Source of the DNA: Bordetella parapertussis
Lineage (GTDB): Bacteria; Pseudomonadota; Gammaproteobacteria; Burkholderiales; Burkholderiaceae_B
Reading direction: 5' to 3'
Length of the DNA: 19,998 bases
Assembly (NCBI GenBank): GCA_945883615.1
Contig: CAMCYB010000033.1
Span: forward strand, 1 to 19,998
In this document: in pieces, positions 1 through 7,338 of the stretch
Numbering within the stretch: the stretch's first letter is position 1
Layout: each line of letters starts with the position of its first letter
Position numbers and translations under genes: made by a program
The notes under the pieces: generated by a model
What the model was told of the DNA's origin: nothing
What the model saw: the letters and a program-made list of their open reading frames with translations, nothing else
Database searches by the model: none

Positions 1-139
1 TTTGAATTCTCGGCTGTGCTGTTGCCTTGTCAGCACGGGGGGTGAACTTGAAGGGTCATTAGTGAACATATCTCCACCTATTTTTTAAGTGGAGATATGT
101 TCACTTAAAAACCGCTCAGGGACAATATGTGTTCCCTAG
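1..139. other. Foreign sequence abutting the pagP remnant (possible mobile-element end)
   Basis: This stretch has no recognisable protein. Frame 1 from base 1 reads only 14 codons before a stop, and no frame continues the pagP homology that begins at about 140. It contains a 17-bp perfect inverted repeat (61-105), a repeated GTGAAC word (41-46 and 62-67) and a smaller near-palindrome around 117-138. Loss of pagP homology at this point and the terminal-repeat look suggest the end of an insertion element, but no transposase residue is visible and I cannot assign a family. It could also be unrelated intergenic DNA joined by a deletion. Confidence 0.3.
61..105. repeat. 17-bp perfect inverted repeat with 11-base loop
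   Basis: The left arm AGTGAACATATCTCCAC (61-77) is the exact reverse complement of the right arm at 89-105, around an 11-base AT-rich loop (78-88). The stem is too AT-rich and lacks a following T-run, so it does not look like a simple terminator. It sits just before the point where pagP homology starts, which fits an element end or a palindromic operator. What is seen is the repeat; its role is inference. Confidence 0.75.
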
Positions 140-334
140 ACGCTTACAGTAGGTGTAGGTATTACTGGGTTTTTAATGTCAAGGCAAGATTATTATGGCG
201 GCGTGCCCTTTCCGGGTGCGCTTCCTGTCGCGTCTATCAGCTACAAACAATTATCTCTTCAGGCAACCTATATACCTGGCGGTCAAGGTAATGGCAATGT
301 GTTGTTTGCCTGGGGTAAATGGACGTTTGATTAA
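140..334 (+). pseudogene. pagP: 3' remnant of pagP (lipid A palmitoyltransferase)
   Basis: In the frame ending at TAA 332-334, 64 codons read as the C-terminus of PagP. They include VPFPGALPVAS, the family hallmark ATYIPGGQGNGNVLFAWGKW, and the final aromatic strand WTFD. This matches Bordetella-type PagP closely (there, PFPGILPL followed by ATYIPGGKGNGNVLF). PagP is an outer-membrane beta-barrel that moves palmitate from phospholipid to lipid A. An in-frame TAG at 137-139 lies directly before the homologous part, and nothing upstream resembles PagP. The N-terminal helix and the catalytic His, Asp and Ser of the family, which lie in the first half, are missing. The remnant therefore cannot be active. 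The break is probably an insertion or deletion whose other side lies outside this window. Confidence 0.85.
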
Positions 335-345
335 GAATTTTTGAA

Positions 346-418
346 TTGTTGCTGAATAAACATTTGTACTTTTTTTGACTTTTAAATGTTTTATTTACCC
401 ATACACATTCAGCAACAA
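346..418. terminator. Nested inverted repeat between convergent 3' ends
   Basis: The outer arms TTGTTGCTGAAT (346-357) and ATTCAGCAACAA (407-418) are perfect 12-bp complements. Inside them, AATAAACATTT (356-366) and AAATGTTTTATT (384-395) pair with one bulge. The structure lies between the pagP stop (334) and the DUF3501 stop (427), where transcripts from the two strands meet. It may act as a bidirectional terminator or simply be a palindromic repeat. The lack of GC-rich stem plus U-tract keeps confidence modest. Confidence 0.45.
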
Positions 419-426
419 CCCGATTA

Positions 427-1011
427 CTACGTTAAATCAGAAACCAAAGAAGCTAAGGTATCGTCAGCCAAGCTCGATACGTGCATGGGGTACTCTTTAT
501 GGTCAGAGCCTACCATCATTTGTGCACCGCTTTTGAGTGATTTTTTCATTTCTGGCGTTAACTCAAAACGCAAAAAATGCACCGCAGAGGTTTTGGTTTC
601 GGTTGAACGCTCAAGGTCTTCGTCAGCAATTGCATAAACGCGAGCCTGACCCTCAACCTGAATAAACATCTTATGCTCAATGCCAACCATACGCCTGAGC
701 GCATCTTTACGATCTTGCTCGTTTGAGTACTCAATCATCATGGTGGCTTTAAAATTTGAACCATCAGGCACGAGTGGGTCGTAGGCTGCGATTTCGTCCA
801 AAATGCTTTCATCATCAAAAAGCTTTTCTACACGCATCATTTCTTGAATTTGATAACGCATCAACAACTCGTTTTCAAAAATCAAATTTAAATTGTCACC
901 GAGTGAAATGGTACGAAGGCGACGTTCTTCAATCGCCAATTTACGCAACTCTGGGCGAGCCTTATGATAAGCCTCAAGGGTCATCAAACTTTCACGTTTT
1001 ATTTTAGACAT
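427..1011 (-). CDS. DUF3501 family protein
   Basis: A 194-residue soluble protein with no signal peptide and no cysteine ligands. The N-terminal motif (around residues 8-45: SLMTLEAYHKARPELR, then RRLRTISLGDNLNLIFEN) and the C-terminal part with VHFLRFELTPEM are typical of DUF3501, a proteobacterial family without a biochemically defined function. The ATG at 1011 has a good ribosome site (AAGAGAG about 7 bases upstream). It is the last gene of the rbr operon, only 12 bases after the Fe-S gene. The family is regularly found in this same three-gene order, so it probably works with the Fe-S protein and rubrerythrin in peroxide or redox defence. The middle of the protein is rich in charged residues and suggests a partner-binding role, but that is inference. 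Confidence 0.88.
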   Translation of the reverse strand: MSKIKRESLMTLEAYHKARPELRKLAIEERRLRTISLGDNLNLIFENELLMRYQIQEMMRVEKLFDDESILDEIAAYDPLVPDGSNFKATMMIEYSNEQDRKDALRRMVGIEHKMFIQVEGQARVYAIADEDLERSTETKTSAVHFLRFELTPEMKKSLKSGAQMMVGSDHKEYPMHVSSLADDTLASLVSDLT

Positions 1012-1023
1012 AGAATTCTCTCT

Positions 1024-2361
1024 TTATAAGCCGTATGCTTTTGCAATTAATGTAATAGGGTGAGCCATTTCAGGCTCTTTCAAACCGTTTTCGCGCATAC
1101 CTTGCGCAATGTGATGACCTGCTAACTGGCAATCTGAGCTGATGTAGTCAGGTGTGTTGTTTGCCATGGCTTTGAAAACAGGTTTACCAATTTTCATGGC
1201 GGTGTCGTGAAATTCTTTTTTAACACCCCATGTACCCGAGTGACCTGAACAACGTTCAACCACATTGACTTCAGTGCCTGGAACGAGCTGCAAGGTTTCG
1301 GCTGTTTTCTTACCCACGTTTTGCACCCGTGAATGGCACGGTACATGGTAACTAACATGACCCAAAGACTGCTTAAAATCAGTTTTTAACAAACTGTCTT
1401 TATTGCGTGCAATGAGGTATTCAAAAGGGTCCCACATGGCATCTTTAACGAGCTGTGTATCGGCATCGTTAGGGAACATCAACGGTAACTCTTGTTTGAA
1501 CATCAGCGTGCAAGAAGGAATGGGCGTGACGATGGCATAGCCTTCTTTGGCCAACTTAGCGAGTTTAGGAATATTTTTTTCTTTGTTGGCCGCGACTGAT
1601 TCAAGGTCGCCTAGCTCTAACTTAGGCATGCCACAACAGGCTTCTTTTTGAACCACAACATAAGGTATTTCATTGTGATTGAGCACTTTGATTAAGTCTT
1701 GACCAATACCCGGCTCGTTGTAATTCACAAAACAGGTCGCATAAATAGCCACTTTACCGGGCGTGCGGTCACCGTTGCGCTCAGGCCATTTTGAAGAAGC
1801 CTCGGCTAACTGTTGAAATGTTTTTGGGGCATATTCAGGAATCCAGGCGTCTTTATCAACGCCCAAGGTGACTTCCATCGCGCCGCGCATGAGTGACGTT
1901 TTATTCACCGCGTTTAAGGCTTCAGTCACAATTGGAATACCTGCAAATTTGCCCATTGTGTCAGTCGACGACAAGATTTTGTCGCGCATTGATGCCTTGC
2001 CATTTTTAAAATCAACTGCCTTAGCGCGCAACATTAAATGCGGAAAGTCTAAATTCCAGGGGTGTGGCGGCACATAGGGGCATTTTGTCATGTAACAGAC
2101 ATCGCACAAAAAGCACTGTTCGACGACAGAGCCATATTTGGCTTTATCAATGCCGTGAACTTCACCATCTTCTGTTTCATCGATCAAATCAAACAAAGTG
2201 GGAAACGAACCACAAAGAGAAACACAGCGGCGACAGCCATGACAGATGTCAAATGCTCGCTCTAACTCTGCATTCAGTTTGTCTTCGTCGTAAAAATCGG
2301 GGTTAAGCCAGTCAATCGGGTGACGGGTTGGGGCTTCGAGGTTACCTTCACGTGTTGACAT
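1024..2361 (-). CDS. (Fe-S)-binding protein, GlpC/heterodisulfide reductase-like
   Basis: 445 residues from the ATG at 2361, which has an AAGGAAAGG ribosome site. A longer reading from 2448 adds 29 residues with no family character, so the shorter start was chosen. The N-terminal ferredoxin part carries two clusters: C40, C43, C46, C50, and C83, C86, C89, C94 with a following Pro. The C-terminal half has CCG-type features: a CCGMPKLELGD motif, an HVPCHSR motif, an RCSGHSGTWG motif (the usual Cys-Cys pair has one Cys replaced by Ser), and a late SDCQLAGHH. This is the architecture of GlpC and HdrD-type electron carriers. GlpA and GlpB partners are absent, and the gene lies between rubrerythrin and DUF3501, so a glycerol-3-phosphate role is unlikely. 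It may pass electrons to rubrerythrin or reduce an unknown thiol or disulfide. Function beyond Fe-S electron transfer is inference. Confidence 0.85.
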   Translation of the reverse strand: MSTREGNLEAPTRHPIDWLNPDFYDEDKLNAELERAFDICHGCRRCVSLCGSFPTLFDLIDETEDGEVHGIDKAKYGSVVEQCFLCDVCYMTKCPYVPPHPWNLDFPHLMLRAKAVDFKNGKASMRDKILSSTDTMGKFAGIPIVTEALNAVNKTSLMRGAMEVTLGVDKDAWIPEYAPKTFQQLAEASSKWPERNGDRTPGKVAIYATCFVNYNEPGIGQDLIKVLNHNEIPYVVVQKEACCGMPKLELGDLESVAANKEKNIPKLAKLAKEGYAIVTPIPSCTLMFKQELPLMFPNDADTQLVKDAMWDPFEYLIARNKDSLLKTDFKQSLGHVSYHVPCHSRVQNVGKKTAETLQLVPGTEVNVVERCSGHSGTWGVKKEFHDTAMKIGKPVFKAMANNTPDYISSDCQLAGHHIAQGMRENGLKEPEMAHPITLIAKAYGL

Positions 2362-2411
2362 AATGCCTTTCCTTTCAAGCCAATGATCGTTATGAATGAT
2401 TTTAATAAATT

Positions 2412-2437
2412 GCGCCCTGCACAATCGTACAGGGCGC
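2412..2437 (-). promoter_or_regulatory. Intercistronic hairpin between rbr and the Fe-S gene
   Basis: On the minus (transcribed) strand, GCGCCCTGTAC and GTGCAGGGCGC form an 11-pair stem with a GATT loop, including one U-G pair. On the plus strand the same position would be a C-A mismatch, so the fold suits the operon's own RNA. It sits in the 119-base gap between the rbr stop (2481) and the next start (2361). The following AATTTATT tract is a weak U-run, so it may be an attenuator or partial terminator, or an RNA-processing and stability element that raises rbr levels over downstream genes. Confidence 0.65.
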
Positions 2438-2480
2438 CTACCTAACAAATAAAAGGTAGCTTACTGAAGTAGTCTACTTA

Positions 2481-2900
2481 TTACGCAACAAATGCGTCGA
2501 GCGCTTTCTGGTAGCGATTAGCATGTGAACGCTCAGCCTTAGCCAAGGTTTCAAACCAATCAGCGATCTCGTCAAAACCTTCTTCACGAGCTGTCTTAGC
2601 CATGCCTGGGTACATATCGGTGTACTCATGGGTTTCACCCGCGACAGCTGATTTCAAGTTGTCGATGGTTGGGCCGATGGGCATACCTGTTGCTGGGTCT
2701 CCTGATTGCTCAAGAAACTCAAGGTGACCGTGTGCGTGGCCGGTTTCGCCTTCTGCTGTTGAGCGGAACAATGCTGCCACGTCATTCTGGCCTTCAATGT
2801 CAGCTTTGTTTGCGAAGTACAAGTAACGACGGTTGGCTTGTGATTCACCAGCAAACGCGTCTTTTAAACAGTTTTCTGTCTTAGAACCTTTGAGTTGCAT
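2481..2900 (-). CDS. rbr: Rubrerythrin-like diiron protein (no rubredoxin domain)
   Basis: 139 residues from the ATG at 2900, which has a perfect AGGAGG four bases upstream. A possible longer start at 2921 would swallow that site and was rejected. It is a four-helix ferritin-like bundle with diiron ligands visible as E19 ([10 protein letters not shown]), E52 and H55 ([10 protein letters not shown]), E89 and E92 (AVAGETHEY), and E123 and H126 ([11 protein letters not shown]). Full-length rubrerythrins of about 190 residues carry a C-terminal CxxC rubredoxin domain; this one ends right after the bundle, so its electrons must come from another protein. The co-transcribed two-cluster Fe-S protein is the obvious candidate. 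The role is reduction of hydrogen peroxide in the cytoplasm. The strong ribosome site and the downstream hairpin suggest it is made in excess over the rest of the operon. Confidence 0.93.
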   Translation of the reverse strand: MQLKGSKTENCLKDAFAGESQANRRYLYFANKADIEGQNDVAALFRSTAEGETGHAHGHLEFLEQSGDPATGMPIGPTIDNLKSAVAGETHEYTDMYPGMAKTAREEGFDEIADWFETLAKAERSHANRYQKALDAFVA

Positions 2901-3071
2901 AAAACCTCCTAGTGATAGCAAAACAGCGGGATCATAGAAAAATATGACATAGAAGTATTACCTTTTATTGCACAATATCTATTCCCGAACTTGTATTTTA
3001 GGTGGGATTGTTCAAGAGATAAAATACTATTTATTAACTACCCCTATAGTCAAAAACAATCGTTTTATGAA

Positions 3072-3086
3072 TGAGAATTATTATTA
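3072..3086. promoter_or_regulatory. Fur-box-like site upstream of the rbr operon
   Basis: TGAGAATTATTATTA matches the 7-1-7 Fur consensus (TGATAAT, one base, ATTATCA) at 12 of 14 positions. It lies immediately after the hmuV stop codon and about 170 bases upstream of the rbr start. Its sense could be iron control of rubrerythrin, or it may be an AT-rich coincidence. No clear sigma-70 promoter was fixed next to it. Confidence 0.4.
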
Positions 3087-3881
3087 TTAATTAGGTAGCA
3101 CCACCGTACGATCTGCTCCGTCAACCTGTAGATTTAAAATATGAAAGGGCATGCCATACGCCGCGCGTAAATTTTCCGCTGTCAAAACAGCCGAGACCGG
3201 CCCATCACTCAGCACCTGTTGATCACCCAACAATATCAAGCGATTACAGCATTGGGCCGCTAAATTGACGTCGTGCAACACCAGCAAGACGCCCACATCG
3301 TCAGTTTGTACAATTTTTTGGCAAAGCCCGAGCAACTGCTTTTGATGCAAAGGGTCAAGACTCGCTAACGGTTCGTCGAGTAATAACCAACCCTGACCAT
3401 ACACCTGCACGCTTGCGAAAAGCTGAACGAGTGATCGCACGATGTGAACCCGTTGCAATTGCCCGCCAGATAACTGCGATAGCGGCCTTGAAGTAAAGGT
3501 TGCGTCAATTGAGACTTGCGCTAACGCCCGGTGGGTTAACGCATTTAAATCAGATGTACCGAGCTCAGGAAAAGCAAAAAAACCTAATTCGAGCAACTGC
3601 CCAACCGTCATGTTGAACGTATAGGCGGGTTGTTGTGGCAAAACCGCCCGTTTTTGTGCCAACCGAGCGGGAGACTGGCTACCAACAGCTTGGCCATCAA
3701 GAAAAACTTGCCCACTTTGGGGCTTTAAATCGCCAGACAATGCCGCTAACAAGGACGACTTGCCCGCCCCATTAGCCCCTAAAACACCGATCAGTTCACC
3801 GCGTTTAAACTGAAGCGAAACGTCGCGCAAAACACATCGCGCGTGATAACCTAAACTCAGATGATTGACTTCAAATGTCAT
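3087..3881 (-). CDS. hmuV: Heme ABC transporter ATP-binding protein (HmuV-like)
   Basis: 264 residues forming one complete ABC ATPase domain. Visible motifs are Walker A GANGAGKSS (about residues 35-43), the Q-loop in AVLPQQPAYTF, signature LSGGQLQRV, Walker B WLLLDEP with the D-loop LASLD, and the switch His in LVLHDVN. The KRAVLPQ region and the C-terminal tail are as in HmuV, the ATPase that powers heme (or iron-siderophore) import through HmuU with periplasmic HmuT. It has no transporter partner here: the upstream neighbour is a divergent MaoC gene and the downstream one is rbr. It is therefore either an orphan ATPase serving a permease encoded elsewhere or the leftover of a heme locus. 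Vitamin B12 and iron-siderophore ATPases are close relatives and cannot be excluded. Confidence 0.82.
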   Translation of the reverse strand: MTFEVNHLSLGYHARCVLRDVSLQFKRGELIGVLGANGAGKSSLLAALSGDLKPQSGQVFLDGQAVGSQSPARLAQKRAVLPQQPAYTFNMTVGQLLELGFFAFPELGTSDLNALTHRALAQVSIDATFTSRPLSQLSGGQLQRVHIVRSLVQLFASVQVYGQGWLLLDEPLASLDPLHQKQLLGLCQKIVQTDDVGVLLVLHDVNLAAQCCNRLILLGDQQVLSDGPVSAVLTAENLRAAYGMPFHILNLQVDGADRTVVLPN

Positions 3882-4003
3882 ACGTTGGACCAGTTAAACA
3901 GCTCGTCAATTATAGATGCCTCGCAAACGAGGTTGTGCCCAAACAATTATGAAAAAAAAGTTTATCTAACCCCCCCCATCATCATTAACTCTTGAAAGCC
4001 ATT

Positions 4004-4441
4004 ATGCGATTTGAAAACTTTTACGAAGGCCAAATTCTTAAACCCGGTTCGTTTACGTTGAATAAACAAGAAATTATCGATTTCGCTAAAGCCTACGACC
4101 CGCAATGGTTTCATACTGATATTGAAGCGGCAGAAAACGGGCCGTATAACGGCTTAATAGCGAGTGGCTGGCACACCTGTGGCATGGCCATGCGTTTAAT
4201 AGTTGATACGTTTTTAAAAGACTCTAATTCAGTCGGTTCGCCTGGGTTGGCTTACCTAAAATGGCCCGCTCCAGTGAGACCGGGCGACGTTATTGATACC
4301 CTGATCACCATGAAACAAGTGCGTGTTTCAGGCAGTAAACCTGATGTCGGCATCGCAGTATGCCAATGGCAAGCTTTTAATCAAGACCAAGTTGAAGTAC
4401 TTGATTTACAGGCAACCATTTTTTTCGATTTAAAGATTTAA
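4004..4441 (+). CDS. MaoC-like (R)-specific enoyl-CoA hydratase
   Basis: 145 residues from the ATG at 4004; an in-frame TTG at 3992 gives four more residues but is less likely. It is a single hotdog fold. The hydratase-2 motif AKAYDPQWFHTD (about residues 27-38) carries the catalytic Asp and His, followed by the ENGPYNGLIASGWHT stretch that lines the CoA site and PVRPGD (about residues 89-94). The length equals the usual one-domain MaoC proteins. Likely reaction: addition of water to a 2-enoyl-CoA to give the (R)-3-hydroxyacyl-CoA. The acyl chain is unknown. It stands alone, divergent from hmuV and convergent with the E1 gene (12-base gap), so context gives no pathway. A run of eight Cs (3970-3977) lies in its leader. 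Confidence 0.85.
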   Translation: MRFENFYEGQILKPGSFTLNKQEIIDFAKAYDPQWFHTDIEAAENGPYNGLIASGWHTCGMAMRLIVDTFLKDSNSVGSPGLAYLKWPAPVRPGDVIDTLITMKQVRVSGSKPDVGIAVCQWQAFNQDQVEVLDLQATIFFDLKI

Positions 4442-4453
4442 ATTTTTAAAGCT

Positions 4454-7183
4454 TTAACGCTTCAACGCCACAGTCGCTGCATGCGCAATACTTTTTGCAT
4501 CGACATTAAAAAACTCACGCAAAGCCACGCGGGTATCACTACGACCAAAACCATCAGTGCCTAACGATTCAAAATACCGATTTGGTGGAATATAAGCCCG
4601 CACCGAGTCAGGCAACGCACGCACATAATCTGTGGCAGCAATAATAGGGCCGCGAGAGTTTGATAGTAATTGAGCGAAGTAAGGTTGCTTCAGTGAGTCG
4701 TTTGACGTTGCATTTGACGTTGCATTGCGTGTTGCATCAAGCAATGGATCAACCGTTTCTAAAGCCAAATTCTGCGTGAATGCCCTTGCACCAAATGTGC
4801 TGTGCAACGCCCCCTCGCGGGCGAGTTCGCTCCAACTGGTGATGCTGAACACATCAACACTGACGCCCTGCTCAACCAGTAATTTTGCGGCTTTAATCAC
4901 CTCAGTCAAAATCGCACCAGAACCTAACAAGGTCACATTATGTTTTGACTCAGGGGCTTCGTATCGCCCAAAATGATAACCACCTTGCAGTATTTGCTCT
5001 GCTTTTCCTGCAAGCAAATCAGGTTGGGCATAGTTTTCATTCATAAGCGTAATGTAATAAAAAACATCTTTTTGCTCGACCATCATTTCGCGCATGCCCG
5101 CATCAACAATCACGGCAAGCTCGCCTGCAAAGGCTGGGTCGTAGGCTTTGCAATTGGGTATGGTGGCTGCCACGATATGGCTGGTACCGTCTTGGTGCTG
5201 TAAACCCTCGCCGCCAAGGGTCGTGCGCCCCGATGTCGCCCCCAACAAAAAACCACGCGAGCGTTGATCGGCTGCGGCCCAGATGGCATCACCCACACGC
5301 TGAAAGCCAAACATTGAATAATAAATGTAGAAAGGCAACATGGCCAGACCATGCACGCTATAACTGGTGGCAGCCGCTGTCCAGCTTGCTAGGGCACCGG
5401 CTTCGCTGATGCCTTCTTCAAGTATTTGACCCTCTAAGGCTTCGCGGTAAGACAAGACGGTATCAATATCTTCAGGTGAATAGTGCTGCCCCACGCTACT
5501 GTAAATACCCACTTGTTTAAATAAATTAGCCATACCAAACGTGCGCGCCTCATCAGCCACAATGGGCACAATACGAGGGCCAAGTGCATCGTCTTTTAAA
5601 AGTGTACCCAGCATACGCACAAAAGCCATTGTGGTGCTCATTTCTTTACCATTGGCTTGAAGCGCAAATTTTGCGTACTGCTCGATAGCGGGAATGGCGA
5701 CCGAGTCGCACGTTGTTTCTCGCTTTGGTAAGGCACCACCAAGCTTCGCGCGTCGTGACATCAGATATTGCATTTCAGGGCTTTCTGGCGCTGGCTTATA
5801 GAAGCTTAACTGCTTTGTTTGCTCGTCGGTAAGCGGTAAATTAAAACGGTTTCTAAACGCAATCAGGTCGTCTTCATCAAATTTCTTTTGGCTATGGGTC
5901 GTCATTTTGCCTTGACCGGCTGAACCCATACCATAGCCTTTTTTAGTGTGCGCCAAAATCACAGTGGGCTGACCCGTATGTTTCGCCGCTGCGGCATAAG
6001 CAGCATAAATTTTGACTAAATCGTGACCACCGCGCTTAAGACGATCGATTTGTTCGTCAGTTAAGCCTTGTGCCAGCCGTTCTAAGGCCTCATTTTGACC
6101 AAAGAAATGTTCGCGGTTGTAGCGCCCGTCTTTGGCCGCAAAGGTTTGCATTTGACCATCGACTGTTTGAGAAAACACATCGATCAATGCGTTGCTTACG
6201 TCGCGAGCAAACAAGCCGTCCCAGTCACTACCCCAAACAAGCTTGATGACGTTCCAACCCGCGCCAGCGAAGAGCTTTTCAAGCTCGTCGATGATGCGAC
6301 CGTTACCGCGTACAGGGCCATCTAAGCGTTGCAGATTGCAGTTAACAACCCAAACTAAATTATCAAGCTTTTCACGAGCGGCTAGGGTCAGCGCGCTCAT
6401 GCTTTCAGGCTCGTCCATCTCGCCATCACCAAACACACCCCATACTTTGAGGGTGTCACAATTTAACAATTGACGGTGAGTCAAGTAGCGCATAAAGCGT
6501 GCGTGGTAGATAGAGCTAATTGGGCCAATGCCCATTGAACCCGTAGGAAACTGCCAAAAATCTGGCATCAACCAAGGGTGTGGGTAACTGCACAAACCGC
6601 GTGCGCCTTCATCGGGTGCTGTGATTTCTTTGCGGTAATGCAATAGATCAGCTTCACCTAAACGCCCCTCTAAATAAGCCCTGGCGTACACACCCGGTGC
6701 ACTGTGCGGTTGGAAGAACACCAAGTCACCCCCATGACTTACCGTACGCCCATGAAAAAAATGATTGAACCCCGTTTCAAATAAATCGGCCACGCTGGCG
6801 TAGCTGGCAATGTGACCACCCAATTCACCATAGGCTTGGTTTGCTTTAACCACCATAGCCAAAGCATTCCAGCGCATAAGCGACGCCAAACGCTCTTCAA
6901 TGGCCAAATCACCCGGAAATGGGGGCTGTTGTTCTACCCCAATGGTATTGACATAGGGGGTATTGAGGGCAGGCGTCCAGCCTAAGCGGTTTTGACGCGC
7001 TAAGGCCACCATTTCATCAAGTATGAAGCGCGCTCGCGTAGCACCCTCACGTTGCACCAAGGCACTTAAAGCTTCGCGCCACTCAGCGGTTTCAGTGGGG
7101 TCGATATCTGTTGCGCCTAAGTTCACGGCGTTAACTAATGCATTTGTTTTAAAACCGTTAGCAAGGGGGTGTTCAGGTGTCAT
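4454..7183 (-). CDS. aceE: Homodimeric 2-oxo acid dehydrogenase E1 (pyruvate dehydrogenase AceE / MdeB family)
   Basis: 909 residues, the normal size for homodimeric E1. The thiamine-diphosphate motif is GDGEMDEPES (252-261) with NCN at 281-283 and RLDGPVRGNG after it. GGHIASYAS (122-130), PHPWLMPDFWQFPTGSMG (201-218), the TTLGGEGLQHQDG transketolase-like stretch, NENYAQP and the C-terminal LGTDGFGRSD are all E1 hallmarks. It decarboxylates a 2-oxo acid and passes the acyl group to a lipoyl E2. Typical aceE operons continue with aceF and lpdA; none is here, since the next gene downstream is the convergent MaoC. The divergent Lrp-type gene recalls mdeR/mdeB of Pseudomonas putida, whose E1 acts on 2-oxobutyrate, so the substrate may not be pyruvate. 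A 12-bp tandem repeat near the 3' end encodes an unusual Asn/Ala/Thr/Ser stretch. The start ATG at 7183 has a weak ribosome site. Confidence 0.9.
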   Translation of the reverse strand: MTPEHPLANGFKTNALVNAVNLGATDIDPTETAEWREALSALVQREGATRARFILDEMVALARQNRLGWTPALNTPYVNTIGVEQQPPFPGDLAIEERLASLMRWNALAMVVKANQAYGELGGHIASYASVADLFETGFNHFFHGRTVSHGGDLVFFQPHSAPGVYARAYLEGRLGEADLLHYRKEITAPDEGARGLCSYPHPWLMPDFWQFPTGSMGIGPISSIYHARFMRYLTHRQLLNCDTLKVWGVFGDGEMDEPESMSALTLAAREKLDNLVWVVNCNLQRLDGPVRGNGRIIDELEKLFAGAGWNVIKLVWGSDWDGLFARDVSNALIDVFSQTVDGQMQTFAAKDGRYNREHFFGQNEALERLAQGLTDEQIDRLKRGGHDLVKIYAAYAAAAKHTGQPTVILAHTKKGYGMGSAGQGKMTTHSQKKFDEDDLIAFRNRFNLPLTDEQTKQLSFYKPAPESPEMQYLMSRRAKLGGALPKRETTCDSVAIPAIEQYAKFALQANGKEMSTTMAFVRMLGTLLKDDALGPRIVPIVADEARTFGMANLFKQVGIYSSVGQHYSPEDIDTVLSYREALEGQILEEGISEAGALASWTAAATSYSVHGLAMLPFYIYYSMFGFQRVGDAIWAAADQRSRGFLLGATSGRTTLGGEGLQHQDGTSHIVAATIPNCKAYDPAFAGELAVIVDAGMREMMVEQKDVFYYITLMNENYAQPDLLAGKAEQILQGGYHFGRYEAPESKHNVTLLGSGAILTEVIKAAKLLVEQGVSVDVFSITSWSELAREGALHSTFGARAFTQNLALETVDPLLDATRNATSNATSNDSLKQPYFAQLLSNSRGPIIAATDYVRALPDSVRAYIPPNRYFESLGTDGFGRSDTRVALREFFNVDAKSIAHAATVALKR
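4701..4736. repeat. 12-bp tandem repeat inside the E1 gene
   Basis: TTTGACGTTGCA occurs twice in a row (4701-4712, 4713-4724), followed by a degenerate third unit (4725-4736). Each unit adds four residues in frame, giving the repeated Asn-Ala-Thr-Ser segment of the E1. Copy-number change by slippage would keep the frame. Confidence 0.8.
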
Positions 7184-7338
7184 GGGGCGAGTTGCCTATT
7201 ATTTGTAAAGTTTTCTATAAATTTTTTTTTCTTAATAATAATATTCTACGTAAAGGTACTCGGCAGATGGTTTCATATTTGATCAATCTGGCCTATTTTT
7301 AAGCATAAAATGCTGTTAAAACCTTAAGGAAAAGCATA
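7184..7338. promoter_or_regulatory. Divergent control region of E1 and the Lrp-type gene
   Basis: These 155 bases separate the two divergent starts and are the only place for both promoters and for binding of the Lrp-type protein. The region holds a T-run, an AT-rich block (about 7220-7250) and the 8-bp palindrome TTGATCAA (7278-7285). Lrp proteins prefer such AT-rich, bendable DNA. No single operator or promoter could be fixed with confidence. Confidence 0.45.

Noticed and set aside
2062..2306. Two overlapping plus-strand frames within the Fe-S protein gene
   Set aside because: Both are antisense to the cluster-binding motifs and have no start signals.
3970..3977. Run of eight Cs in the leader of the MaoC-like gene, possibly phase-variable
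   Set aside because: It lies outside the coding frame and is short. A single tract of this length gives no evidence of switching, and a length error in sequencing is as likely.
4446..4457. 12-bp palindrome TTAAAGCTTTAA at the convergent E1 and MaoC ends
   Set aside because: It is fully AT-rich without a loop or U-run, and includes the E1 stop codon; it is too weak to call a terminator.
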